Source: Collybia mongolica
Taxonomy: Eukaryota; Basidiomycota; Agaricomycetes; Agaricales; Clitocybaceae
Length of the DNA: 64,000 nt
Reading direction: 5' to 3'
NCBI GenBank assembly: GCA_013420905.1
Contig: JAAXNY010000002.1
Location: 434,001-498,000 of the forward strand
The position numbers and the translations under genes are program-made. Each line of letters begins with the position of its first letter. The first letter of the stretch is position 1. Below, in pieces: positions 12,281 to 22,278 of the stretch. The notes beneath the pieces are model-generated. The model was not told where the DNA came from, ran no database searches, and saw only the letters and a program-made list of their open reading frames with translations.

Positions 12281-13597
12281 CTAGCGAGGGCGGCAGCTAG
12301 CCCCATCATCCAGTCCGCGGTTGGATTCCTGCTTTTGCCGTCTCAAGTTCTCCCACATTATATCTCTTGCTATACGATCCAAAGTCTCTTTATTCTTCGG
12401 ATTCCCGTTCTCCTTCTTCCACGCGTTCGGGTCTCGCAACTTGTAGCCCAGCTTCCGCTTAACCTGTGCCACATACCCAACCTCGCTAACATTCCTGACG
12501 ACCTTGTCCATCTTCCGCTGCTCTGGAGTCATCCTCGATAAAACGTGCGCAGGTGGCCCAGCGTTCTGGCGCGATATCGTACGCCGAAGGACCTCTCCTC
12601 GCCTTTCGCGCTCGAGCTCCCTGGTCTTATTTGCGAGCTTTTCGCGTCGTGCCTGCTTGATACGTTCGAGCAACTCCGGTGGATAAGGTGTCTGGGCCAT
12701 CTCATCTGTACGTTTGAAGGCGTCGAATATTTCAGCTCTCGCTTTGGCTATGGGCTCTCCTGGATTCGTCGTGAGTAGGAGGGGAAAGGCGCTAGAAAAG
12801 AAACATACCCCAATCAAGGTACGAGTTATCGAAGACTGGTTTGAAATTGTGAGTAGGCCTAACCAGCTTCGCCAATTCGTGCTCAAATTTGCCCTCAGCC
12901 CGGATATTCTCAAGAGTCTCCCGCAACTGACTGAGACGTGCGATACGCCGATCCTTGGCCCTTCGTCGTTTAATTATCATACTCGTGACAACAGGCGGCT
13001 GTGGCCTCATTCTTGGAAGAGGCCTATTTATGCTTGATGGTCGCATGTAACCCCCAGTAAGGATAGGTCGATTTCGAAGTCTGGTCTGCCAAGCGACTTC
13101 ATTCAGAGCCAGTTGTTTCCAATATGCCTTTTCTCGCCTGACAGCTATAAGTTGAGAGTAACGGAGGAGAATAGCTCGCAGCTTCTCGTCCCCCTCGTTG
13201 GCTCGTTTGAAGGCGTCAAGATACTGCAAGGCGTTATAGGACAATAAATGATATCAACTTCCATACGGACCTTGTAGCCCAATGTCAACTGCTTTTTCGT
13301 TCGTGCAGTACCTGTGAGATGTTGGTGTTTCCTGAACAGCACCTTGACGCGAAACAAAATCTGATTTAAGGTTAGTTTCTATCGAGAGCCGCACATAACC
13401 AGATTGTGACAACGCACATTGTGTGTGGGCGCCTCGCGCAATAACCCCCTGTACAATCCCCATCGTGTTGGTATGCGGTGTGCCGCAAGGTCGTAGAATG
13501 GAACGCGAGGTCGTACGCGTCGAAGAGGCGACACAAGCTGTGCCAAGTTAGCACGGAATGCTTGGGACTCTACTGACGGAAGGATGTTCAAGGGCAT
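12281..13597 (-). CDS. LYR-motif (Cup1-like) protein, probably mitochondrial
   Basis: Four exons, 13597-13418, 13378-13271, 13223-12809 and 12759-12281, join in frame to 1182 nt (393 residues), all GT..AG. The L-Y-R tripeptide is at residues 48-50 in RWGLYRGLLREAP, followed by the basic FRVKVLFRKH helix typical of the LYR fold. The rest is very rich in Arg/Lys with long helical segments (AYWKQLALNEVAWQ; LERIKQARREK). LYR proteins act as mitochondrial assembly factors or accessory subunits, usually binding acyl-ACP. The fungal Cup1-like subgroup has such a long basic C-terminal extension. The exact partner is unknown. Confidence 0.75.
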
Positions 13598-14340
13598 GTG
13601 CTGGTCATAAGATCGTAGAGGTTAGATACCTTACGGAATTCTGTGGTAGAGCCTGCTCACTTGATAACCCTTGCTATGTTGTGTTTTGTGGCCAGGGGTC
13701 AGTGCCAGAAATAATGGCTACTCTTCATGGGACAATCTACAACAACTTCCGAGTCCGATTCCGACGAGCCAAAAAATTAGGAAACTTGCGCAATTGGCTT
13801 CAACGGCTATGTTACATTTACTCAATATGATATACAACAGGAGAAACAGACAGCATCGGAGGGCGGTGTTCTACCCTAATTCACCCAAAGGTTTCCCATT
13901 GGGATTCTGTCCTCAAGAAGTCCTCCAACTTCATGGGCTTGGATATCCAGCTTGATTCTGTATGACTTAGGCCCTTTGCTGAATTGACAGCTGTCAGCAC
14001 ACCTGCGGACTGGGTTAAACTCCCTTAATGTAATATGTTGTATTCCAGTACCTTTGACAATGCTGCGGATGGGGGGCAGAAGGAAGAAACTGTTAGAATG
14101 AGAAAGACCAAAGAAGAGAGAAGTTCCAGAAGTGTCCAGATGAAGCACCAGAATGACCACAACAGTTGTATTGGCAACAGTAAAGCTAAGTCTAGTCTAG
14201 GTGGCTCGGTGATGTGGCATTGAGCACATGAGACAAGAAGTCACATGATTCTAAATCTAACAGAAACCCCCAATCATGACACATTACAACACATCCCCAT
14301 AGTCAATCCTCTCCTGGAACCAAGTCTGAGCTCATACCAG
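13598..14340. other. Transition from gene space to transposon stack
   Basis: No gene recognised. From about 13950 rightwards CpG becomes rare, marking entry into decayed repeats. Confidence 0.4.
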
Positions 14341-14545
14341 CATTAGAATTACCTTTTCCCCATTGCCATAGTAAATCTCTGATTCTTCATTTGTGTTGCA
14401 GATCTTCTTGAGGATCATTGTCTTACCAGCATTGTCTCCTCCAATGATGAGAACATGGAATCACCTAGCCTTCCTCTTAAGCTTGGCATAGCACTGTTCT
14501 GCCAGCTCGGCATTCAGGCTTGGAGTGTCATTAGGGCATGGGGCA
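14341..14545 (-). pseudogene. Relic of a P-loop (G-domain/NLR-type) NTPase
   Basis: The minus strand encodes AKLKRKAR, a TGA stop, then FHVLIIGGDNAGKTMILKK and ICNTNEESEIYYGNGE, followed by a GTAATT donor. This is the start of the P-loop domain common in Agaricomycete G-domain proteins (Walker A near-match, G-x4-GKT). The TGA replaces an expected sense codon and is explicable by CGA to TGA. No downstream domain is found. A captured or dead fragment. Confidence 0.55.
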
Positions 14546-15259
14546 TTTGACTGGAGGTTTGGCATAACTTCTAGGCAATGAAATAGTTCGAGTCTTATGG
14601 TCATTGTTATGTGTTAATTTTTAGGCCGATTACTTACTGTAGATAAACAGGGTATGGGGCACAAGATTAAATGTGTCTGAAGGCTTGGGAGAAATGGGTG
14701 AACTCTGGTTATCAATCATATCAATGATCATGTAGGCACCAGTGGCCTCACATGCTGAGATGGTGTCTGTCAACAACACATCCTTATGCACTCCTTGAGT
14801 CATTATCAACCCCAAGGCAGTTAGTTGGTTGATGTTTATCTTCAGTCTCTTGCGCCCCCCACTGCATCCATGTCTTATGTCTGAATCACTTCACATGAAG
14901 TGATTGTACCCCACCACTTGCATCTGAACTTTGTGAACATCCAAAACTAGTTTTGAGTGCTAAATGGCCTAGAGAGTGATTTGTGTGTATAAGTAGACAA
15001 GGACAAGCCTTGGGTGAGTTAGACTCTTCATTCCAATATTTTCCTCTTTGCTGACTGCTTCTTGTGTAACTAGGTCATTCTGGGCCCAAAGGGGTTGGAG
15101 TGATAGATGATTCATCAATTTGTCTGTTTTCTACAATGATTTGTAGCGCTTTGAATACTAGAGTGGAGTTAAGGTTTCCTGCAATCTGATCCATGAAACT
15201 TGTCATTTTGGCAGTTTGGTTAAACAGTGTGTCTCATATCTGTTTATATCTTCCATACT

Positions 15260-15786
15260 GTTTCAGAAGGTCTTGACAAATGCATGTTGACTTTCATCTG
15301 TTGGCATGTGGCACAGCTATTAACATAGTTTTTAATGAATACTCCCACTCCTGGCCACCAGTTTTCTTGACTGATTAGTTCCTGTGTTTTGTATTGGCCT
15401 GGGTGTCCTCCTGGTTTTGTGTCACAGTGTCTTTGCACTGTTTCTCATTGCAACTTTGCATCTGGTCCTACATAACATCTGTTTTTGAAAAACAGAAGTC
15501 CATCTTCAAATTTCCAATCAGACAGATCTGATTTGATTGGTGGTGTCCCTGTTTCTTTCAATGCTTCAATTGATTTTGCAAATAATTTGTCTTCTTCAAC
15601 TGATTTCTTTAGGTCTTCTTGTAAACCTATGTCAATCATTCTGACAAAAATGACATCTGGTAATAACATCCAGTCTTCATTGTCTGTGTCTTTGCTACTG
15701 ACATAGTCTGATCTTCTTGATAAAGTGTCAGACTTCCACTAGATGATGGAGAATGCAAACTAGAATGTGATAGTTTGGATTTTGCC
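15260..15786 (-). pseudogene. Gypsy pol fragment (RNase H-integrase linker and integrase zinc finger)
   Basis: Read right to left, it encodes a linker (WKFEDGLLFFKNRCYVGPDAK), then after one stop an H2C2 integrase finger: HCDTKPGGHPGQYKTQELI, ENWWPG, NSCATCQQMK. These are typical of chromovirus/Tf1-type Gypsy elements, but the wording differs from the plus-strand Gypsy starting at 15787, so it is a different family. Gag and RT are absent, and downstream (14850-15260) the sequence is no longer recognisable. Confidence 0.65.
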
Positions 15787-16804
15787 ACAGGAGCAGTTGT
15801 TTCACAACTACATTCAGATGGAAAATGGCATCCAGTCTGTTTTTTGTCCAAATCCCTGAATGAAGTAGAATGGAACTATGAAATCTATGATAAAGAACTG
15901 CTCTCTGTTATATGAGCTCTGGAAGAGTGCTGAAACCTTCTGGAGGGGGCTAAGCACAGGTTTATAATATATAATGATCATAAGAACTTGGAATACTTTA
16001 TGAAGGCTCAAAAGTTGAATAGGAGACAAGCTCATTAATTATTGTTCCTGTCAAGATTTGATTTTACATTAAAACACCAATCTGGGAAGTCAAATGCAAA
16101 GGCAGATGGTCTGTTGAGATGAGCAGACTATGGAAAGGGGAAGGATGACAATGAGGATGTTATCCTACTCAAACCAAATTTCTTTCACATCAATGCTCTT
16201 CAAGAAGGCCATCTAGAAGTTGAAGGTGTGGAATCCACAATTCTGAAGAAGATTCGGAACTGTAAGGATTATGAGGACAACATCCTCAAGGCAGTACAAG
16301 AGCTGAGGCAGAGTACAGGAGCTAAGGAGAGGGATGGAGAATGGGCTGAAGAACAGCGACTCATTTTACACAGAGGTCAGGTCTATGTTCCAAGGGATGA
16401 GAAGTTATGCTATGAAATTATCCAGCAACACCATAGTACCCCTATTGCTGGACATTCAGGGCAATATAAAATAGCTGAGCTAGTCCTTAGGAATTACTGG
16501 TGGCCAAACCTTCACTAATATGTGCTGAAATATGTCCACTCATGTCAAGCTTGTCAATTTACAAAGACATTTCCAGCAAAACCAATTGGAACATTATCTC
16601 CAAATCATATACCAACCCAACCATGGGAGGACATCTCCGCAGATATGATTGTATGGTTACCATCATGCCAAGGATATGATGCTATCCAAGTTGTTGTGTG
16701 CAGGTTGATCAAAAGGATTTACATATTCCCTACAAATATAGAACAAACAGCAGAAGGAACAGCTTGCCTCTATTGTGATTATGTGTGGAAACACTATGGA
16801 ATTC
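15787..16804 (+). pseudogene. Gypsy RNase H, integrase finger and first part of integrase core
   Basis: It encodes RNase H ([40 protein letters not shown]), a linker, then the integrase H2C2 finger (HHSTPIAGHSGQYKIAEL, NYWWPNLH, HSCQACQFTK) and the start of the core (PWEDISADMIVWLPSCQGYD). Several stop codons interrupt it: TGA after KELLSVI, TAA in RRQAH, TGA after ADGLLR, TAA after WPNLH. Each is one C-to-T step from CGA or CAA/CAG. It ends at the Copia target site. Confidence 0.8.
16800..16804. other. Copia target-site duplication, left copy (AATTC)
   Basis: AATTC immediately before the left LTR; the same five bases follow the right LTR at 22274-22278. Five bp is the usual Copia TSD length. 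Confidence 0.9.
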
Positions 16805-17134
16805 TGTTAAGTTTTGATCCAGCACCGTGGATGCCCTTTGTACATGGTCGCGTTGTCTATCCCTGAATCCCTTTATCGTTCTCTTTACCTTAGGTTTTCT
16901 TTATCTCACTCACATATATATACCATACTCTACAATACGGACACCCTCAGTCGATTATACACAGACTGAGGGTAAGCCACTTCTCTTACTTATGTTTCTG
17001 ACCATTACTTACTACATATATCATTAGTACTGACTGTGTTCTATTATAGGTACAGTGCTAATAAAGTTGATTATACACAGACTGAGGTACTGACTGTGTT
17101 CTATTATAGTTAAACTCTGGGTTGGACTTCAACA
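16805..17134 (+). repeat. Copia left LTR
   Basis: 330 bp, begins TGTTAAG and ends CTTCAACA. It differs from the right LTR at seven positions, all transitions. Internally it has two near copies of a TATACACAGACTGAGG block and two of a TGACTGTGTTCTATTATAG block. Confidence 0.95.
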
Positions 17135-17149
17135 GGTTATGGGCCACTG
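17135..17149 (+). promoter_or_regulatory. Probable primer-binding site (initiator-tRNA-Met anticodon-arm type)
   Basis: GGTTATGGGCCACTG follows the LTR directly. It resembles the complement of the anticodon stem-loop of initiator tRNA-Met, as used by Drosophila copia and yeast Ty5 (half-tRNA priming), rather than a tRNA 3' end. Confidence 0.55.
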
Positions 17150-17326
17150 TCGTACACTCTAGTGACAACACTTGAGACCTGACCTAGAACCCCGGGCCGT
17201 TACACCCGGAAACACAACCAACGTGATCCGTATTTTTGATCGGACCGACACATCGCAACTTTATGTCCTCGTGCTTCTGAAGCCAAGGCCCTTTGTCCCC
17301 ACAACAAAACTTACTTGCTGCTATAC

Positions 17327-18865
17327 ATGACCGTTATGCCTGAATCACCCCCCACCGTTACCATTCTGATGACCAATGCTACTGCCCCGAGCATAACAGC
17401 TATCTCTGTAAAATTCCAATTTCAGGGGACCCCGCTCGACAAACAAGCCGGAAACTATCCGAAGTGGGTGCGCGACTTCAAAAATTTTATCACCCTCACT
17501 GGCCTCTACGACTACGTTCTCGATCCATCCCCATGCCCATCACAGAGCACCGAACCACATGCCTACAAACACTGGAAAGCAAATGATTGCCTTGCACGCG
17601 CTCTTATTGCTGGAGCGATATCAGATGCTGAGCAGGATCTGTTAGTGGACGAGGATGATGCGGGGACATGCTGGAAGAAGTTGAAAAATCGTCACAAGAA
17701 AGAGGGACCAGTTAAGCAGGTCACCCTACTTCAAACTGCCCTCTCCACCAGATGTTCTTTGTCAGAACCATTAACCACCACCATCAAAGCGATTTGCGAG
17801 GCCATCAATCGTGCTTTTGCAATCGGAACAATCACCCCCGACCTCCTCAAATGCATCGCAATCCTACACGCTCTCAGCGGCAACAGTTTCACAACTGCGT
17901 GCTTGATGATATCCCATAATTTATCTATGTCGACCGCCGAAAACCCATACACCTCTGCGCAAATTTGCACATTCCTGGAAAATGAGCAGACACTGCTTGA
18001 CGCGAACAAGACAGCAAGCCAGACCTCAATTGCTTTAGCAGCCCAGGTCATGCAACCAAAACCTCGCAACACCGCACCGAATGTGCCCACATGTACCAAT
18101 TGTGTCAACAAAGGGAAACACAGTCGCGGCCATCTGGTCAAGTACTGCATTCAGTCAGGAGGAGGGATGGAAGGCAAAACTCTAGAAGAATTGAAAGCCG
18201 CTCGAAACGCTGACAAAGGAAGATCAGGAATGAGCGGGATGATGAGCATCAATATTAAAAACAAGGAAGGGGATGCCATGGTAGCATATATCGACCCTCA
18301 ACAGCTTCCTACGCAGATAAATGAATTTGCTGGATTAGCGTCAATGCCAATCCCCAGCCACTCTAAACTCAAAGATATAGAATGGATTGGATTCATGGCA
18401 TATGGGGAACTCAAGACGAGCATCAACTGGAATGAATTCTCGAAACCAACTGACAAATTCACTTACTCATCAATCACACCTCTACAACAGAATACGCGCA
18501 CACACATCATATTGCTCGAGTTCAATCCATTTTACGTAGACACCGGTGCTTCAATCCATATATCCTATGAGCGGAGCGATTTCTACTCTCTGCACCCAAT
18601 ACCAGCTCGCGCCATCAAAGGCGTCGGAGGATCGCAAATTGTTGCGATAGGAATTGGTGAAATCCGACTCCGTATTGCACGCGGAGCCTATCTCATCCTA
18701 AAGGATGCATTATACATCCCAAACTCCACCGTCCGGCTAATCTCAGTTAGCGCAATAGCCATCACCAACTGTCTTGCTGCTTATTTTGACGACAAGATCG
18801 TCAAACTCACAAATAAATCCACTGGCGCATTCGTAGCTGGTGGACCCCTTATTCCCTCCAAATGA
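17327..18865 (+). CDS. Copia Gag and protease
   Basis: The open frame starts at the ATG 17327 (it is open from 17315). The N-terminal Gag region carries the UBN2-like order (NYPKWVRDFKNFITLTGLYDY; CWKKLKNRH). A zinc knuckle C-x2-C-x9-H-x4-C begins at about 18091, with a longer loop than the classical C-x2-C-x4-H-x4-C. The aspartic protease motif FYVDTGASIHIS has its Asp codon at 18539. It stops at TGA 18863-18865 after the protease; the integrase continues in the same frame. Particle formation and polyprotein processing are the expected roles. Confidence 0.88.
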   Translation: MTVMPESPPTVTILMTNATAPSITAISVKFQFQGTPLDKQAGNYPKWVRDFKNFITLTGLYDYVLDPSPCPSQSTEPHAYKHWKANDCLARALIAGAISDAEQDLLVDEDDAGTCWKKLKNRHKKEGPVKQVTLLQTALSTRCSLSEPLTTTIKAICEAINRAFAIGTITPDLLKCIAILHALSGNSFTTACLMISHNLSMSTAENPYTSAQICTFLENEQTLLDANKTASQTSIALAAQVMQPKPRNTAPNVPTCTNCVNKGKHSRGHLVKYCIQSGGGMEGKTLEELKAARNADKGRSGMSGMMSINIKNKEGDAMVAYIDPQQLPTQINEFAGLASMPIPSHSKLKDIEWIGFMAYGELKTSINWNEFSKPTDKFTYSSITPLQQNTRTHIILLEFNPFYVDTGASIHISYERSDFYSLHPIPARAIKGVGGSQIVAIGIGEIRLRIARGAYLILKDALYIPNSTVRLISVSAIAITNCLAAYFDDKIVKLTNKSTGAFVAGGPLIPSK

Positions 18866-18880
18866 CTCTACTGCCTTACT

Positions 18881-21800
18881 ATGCAATCTGCCCAAGCTGA
18901 GCACGCCCTATCTGCGCAACACACCCCCAATATGGAAACCTGGCATCGCCGTCTCGGCCACGCCAACTACCAAGCCATAACGGAGATGGTGCGAAATGGC
19001 ATGATCGCAGGTATGCCCTCCTCATTCCCCTCAAAACTGCCGAAATGTGAATCATGCATCCTCGGAAAACAGACCAAGACACCAGTCCCAAAGATGTGGG
19101 AGGAGGGGCCTGGGCATAGATCAGAAAGGAGATTGGGAATTATATGGGTAGATCTCGCCAGTCCTCAGGCTGTAACTGCCAGATCGGGGCATAAATATGT
19201 TATGAACATCGTTGACGATTTCACAAGCATGCCATGGACAATCCTTCTCAAGGCTAAGAGCGACGCGTTACCTGAGCTCAAAGCATGGGAACTCGCCCGG
19301 GAATCAGAAATAGGACTACGAGTTGGTACATATCGCACGGGGCATGATGGTGAGCTGAACTCCGACGAGCTCCATTTGTGGCTAGCATCGCGTGGAACGC
19401 AACACGAACTTGCGGCCCCCTACACATCAGAACACATGGGACGTGTGGAACGCATGCACCGCACGCTCATGGGCAAGGCACGAACCATGCGCATTGCAGC
19501 TAATTGCCCTCCAAACATGTGGGGCGAATTCTACCTGACAGCCACGCACCTCCATGCCAAGACACTCACATTATCATTGAAGGGATCGACACCATGGGAG
19601 CTGTACTATGGTCGAAAACCAGACTATTCATATATGAGGGAGATAGGATGCAAGGCTTTCGTCCTCATCCTCAATAAACATAACCCAAAGATCTACGAGC
19701 GTTCAATCAAATGCATCCTGATCGGATATGATCTAAAATCAAAAACCTACAGATGTTATGATCGTAAATCCGGAAATGTCTACAGTTCATACCACGTCAG
19801 ATTTCTGGAGAGTCACAATGGTCACCCACCACCTACTCCAGGCAGAACCGAAACCTCCGGACCAAAGAACACACCTGATCGCCAACAAATTGTCCAGACA
19901 TCCATTATCCAACCACTTCCTTTGGATAATGATGATATTACACCTCCAGCACTTACTGATGACGGAGTAAACGTGCCAGCTATACCTGATGTCCCAAATG
20001 AACCACCAGACCCACTACCTCCCCGCCGTTCTGAGCGAATTCCAGTACCCACCGCCAAAAGTGACCCTTCCAACCCTCGTCAGACCCGCACGGAGAAAGC
20101 CGTTCAAGACTCTATTGAGAGCGCTACTCGTGTCAAAGCAGCACGCGCTGAACGACATCAACAAGAAAGGGATCCGGCTGATCAGGAGGCTAGGGAGGAG
20201 CTTAGGAACCTATTTCAGGGTCTGAATCTTGGAGATATTGGTGAGAACGTCGATCATGATCGAACCCTTTCTGCAATCCTTGATGCCGGAGCTATTGATC
20301 TATCACTCCTCGAGTTTGATGACGAACCAAAAACTTGGAGGGAGGCAAAGGAATCGGCTGACGCAACACTCTGGGAATCAGGATACCACGATGAACTCAA
20401 CTCTTTAAAGGAGATGGGAGTATACAAGCTAATACCACGGCCCAATGTCCCTCAAGGAAAAAAGGTTCACAAAGGTAAACCTGTCTTCAAAATCAAACGA
20501 GACGAAATCGGAAAAGCGGTTCACCACAAAGTCCGTGTCATTTTTAGAGGTGACAGACAGATATATGGAAGAGACTATACTAAGACTACCTCACCTACAG
20601 CACGCATGGAATCATGGAGGATCCTTCTACACATTGCAGCAGCCCAAGGTTGGGATGCTACACAGATTGATATCAAAACGGCTTTCCTCTATGGCTTATT
20701 ACCTGAGGATGAGACTCAATATATGGAACAGCCCAAAGACTTCGAGGAACCAGGAAAGGAAGACTGGGTATGGGAACTACAACGCGGCCTATATGGTATG
20801 AAACAGAGTGGTCGCATCTGGAACAAGACTATGAATGAACACATGATAGGCTGGGGATTTACGCGCCTATCATGTGAATCATGCATCTATCACAGGAAAG
20901 CTGCGACTGGTACAATCATCGCCACCATCCACGTAGATGATTTTCTCTCTATTGCTGACACAAAAGAAGAAAACGAGCACTTCAAAGATCAAATGCGAAA
21001 AGTTTGGCAAATCACTGACTTAGGCCTCCCATGTTTTGTTGTTGGTGTCGCTGTTGAATGGGATCACAAGAACCACATTGTCAAGCTATCGCAGACCGCA
21101 CTCATTGACAAGATCATCCAACAGTTTGGACAAACTGATGCCACCTCACTACCTATCCCTATGGACCCCGGCTTAAAACTCTGGCAAGTTGATATCAAAA
21201 CACTATCGCAAGAAGAGCAAGCTTTACTTGCAAAACTTCCTTATCGTTCACTAGTCAGCTGTCTCCTCTACCTAGCAATCGCCATGCGCAGTGACATTGC
21301 CTATGCAGTACAACAATTCTCCCAATACCTGGACTGTTTCTCGTTTGTACACTGGAATGCCGCAATCCGTCTGGTCCGTTATCTCAAAGGGACACGCAAT
21401 TTCAAACTTCATCTCAGAGGATCAAACCCTATTGAACTCACTGGGTTCACAGATTCGGATTGGGCTAATTGTCCAGATACACGTCGTAGTGTCGGAGGGT
21501 ACGTATGGACTCTAGGACACGGCGCCTTATCCTGGGGGGCACGAAAACAGAAAACAGTAGCGGCATCATCATGCGAAGCAGAATATATGGCGGCATTCGA
21601 AGCAGCAAAAGAGTGCATATGGCTACGATCACTACTCATGGCAACAGACTTCTTGAAGCTGGGACCTACAAAACTCTTATGCAACAACAATGCCACTATC
21701 AACCTATCCAAAGACCCATTACTCCATGCTCGTGTTAAGCACGTTGACATAAAATATCACTTCCTACATGAATGTGTTCAATCAAACGAAATCGAGGTCC

Positions 21801-21898
21801 GATATATAAACACAAATGACAATGTCGCCGCCTTGTTCACCAAGGCTCTTGATCACAAGAAATTCGCTCGCCTTTGGAACTTCCTTGGCCTTTTTTAG
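18881..21898 (+). CDS. Copia integrase, reverse transcriptase and RNase H
   Basis: 1005 residues from the first ATG after the in-frame TGA. Order: HHCC integrase finger (HRRLGHANY, then CESCILGK), integrase core with IIWVDLASP, TGHDGELNSDELH and GRVERMHRTL, a Pro/Arg-rich linker (about 19800-20200), RT with VYKLIPRP, TQIDIKTAFLYG, GLYGMKQSGRIW and HVDDFL (the catalytic box, His for Tyr), and RNase H with TDSDWA, SSCEAEYMA and HARVKHVDIKYHFLHE. Length and motifs are complete and no frameshift is seen. It is probably expressed as part of a Gag-Pol polyprotein in active relatives. Confidence 0.92.
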   Translation: MQSAQAEHALSAQHTPNMETWHRRLGHANYQAITEMVRNGMIAGMPSSFPSKLPKCESCILGKQTKTPVPKMWEEGPGHRSERRLGIIWVDLASPQAVTARSGHKYVMNIVDDFTSMPWTILLKAKSDALPELKAWELARESEIGLRVGTYRTGHDGELNSDELHLWLASRGTQHELAAPYTSEHMGRVERMHRTLMGKARTMRIAANCPPNMWGEFYLTATHLHAKTLTLSLKGSTPWELYYGRKPDYSYMREIGCKAFVLILNKHNPKIYERSIKCILIGYDLKSKTYRCYDRKSGNVYSSYHVRFLESHNGHPPPTPGRTETSGPKNTPDRQQIVQTSIIQPLPLDNDDITPPALTDDGVNVPAIPDVPNEPPDPLPPRRSERIPVPTAKSDPSNPRQTRTEKAVQDSIESATRVKAARAERHQQERDPADQEAREELRNLFQGLNLGDIGENVDHDRTLSAILDAGAIDLSLLEFDDEPKTWREAKESADATLWESGYHDELNSLKEMGVYKLIPRPNVPQGKKVHKGKPVFKIKRDEIGKAVHHKVRVIFRGDRQIYGRDYTKTTSPTARMESWRILLHIAAAQGWDATQIDIKTAFLYGLLPEDETQYMEQPKDFEEPGKEDWVWELQRGLYGMKQSGRIWNKTMNEHMIGWGFTRLSCESCIYHRKAATGTIIATIHVDDFLSIADTKEENEHFKDQMRKVWQITDLGLPCFVVGVAVEWDHKNHIVKLSQTALIDKIIQQFGQTDATSLPIPMDPGLKLWQVDIKTLSQEEQALLAKLPYRSLVSCLLYLAIAMRSDIAYAVQQFSQYLDCFSFVHWNAAIRLVRYLKGTRNFKLHLRGSNPIELTGFTDSDWANCPDTRRSVGGYVWTLGHGALSWGARKQKTVAASSCEAEYMAAFEAAKECIWLRSLLMATDFLKLGPTKLLCNNNATINLSKDPLLHARVKHVDIKYHFLHECVQSNEIEVRYINTNDNVAALFTKALDHKKFARLWNFLGLF

Positions 21899-21943
21899 AT
21901 GTTGATTCCATGCGAGGAGGAGCACGTCCACGGTGAGGAGGAG

Positions 21944-22273
21944 TGTTAAGTTTTGATCTGGCACCGTGGACGCCCTTTGTACACGGTCGCGTTGTCTATC
22001 CCTGAATCCCTTTATCGTTCTCTTTACCTTAGGTTTTCTTTATCTCACTCACATATATATACCATACTCTACAATACGGACACCCTCAGTCGATTATACA
22101 CAGACTGAGGGTAAGCCACTTCTCTTACTTATGTTTCTGACCATTACTTACTACATATATCATTAGTACTGACTGTGTTCTATTATAGGTACAGTGCTAA
22201 TAAAGTCAATTATACACAGACTGAGGTACTGACTGTGTTCTATTATAGTTAAACTCTAGGTTGGACTTCAACA
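21944..22273 (+). repeat. Copia right LTR
   Basis: 330 bp, TGTTAAG to CTTCAACA. A purine-rich tract (GGTGAGGAGGAG) ends just before it and would serve as the polypurine tract. It is followed by the second AATTC target copy, after which the Gypsy integrase frame resumes. Confidence 0.95.
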
Positions 22274-22278
22274 AATTC

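Larger units (their letters stand above)
16805..22273 (+). mobile_element. Nearly intact Copia retrotransposon
   Basis: A 5469-bp element with two 330-bp LTRs, a perfect AATTC TSD, a primer-binding site, a polypurine tract and the order gag-protease-integrase-RT-RNase H. The two ORFs share one frame and are parted only by a TGA. It is CpG-rich compared with the surrounding decayed Gypsy, which fits a more recent insertion; the 2% LTR divergence shows it is not brand new. Confidence 0.95.

Noticed and set aside
18879..19091. Minus-strand ORF opposite Copia pol
   Set aside because: Shadow of the integrase coding strand.
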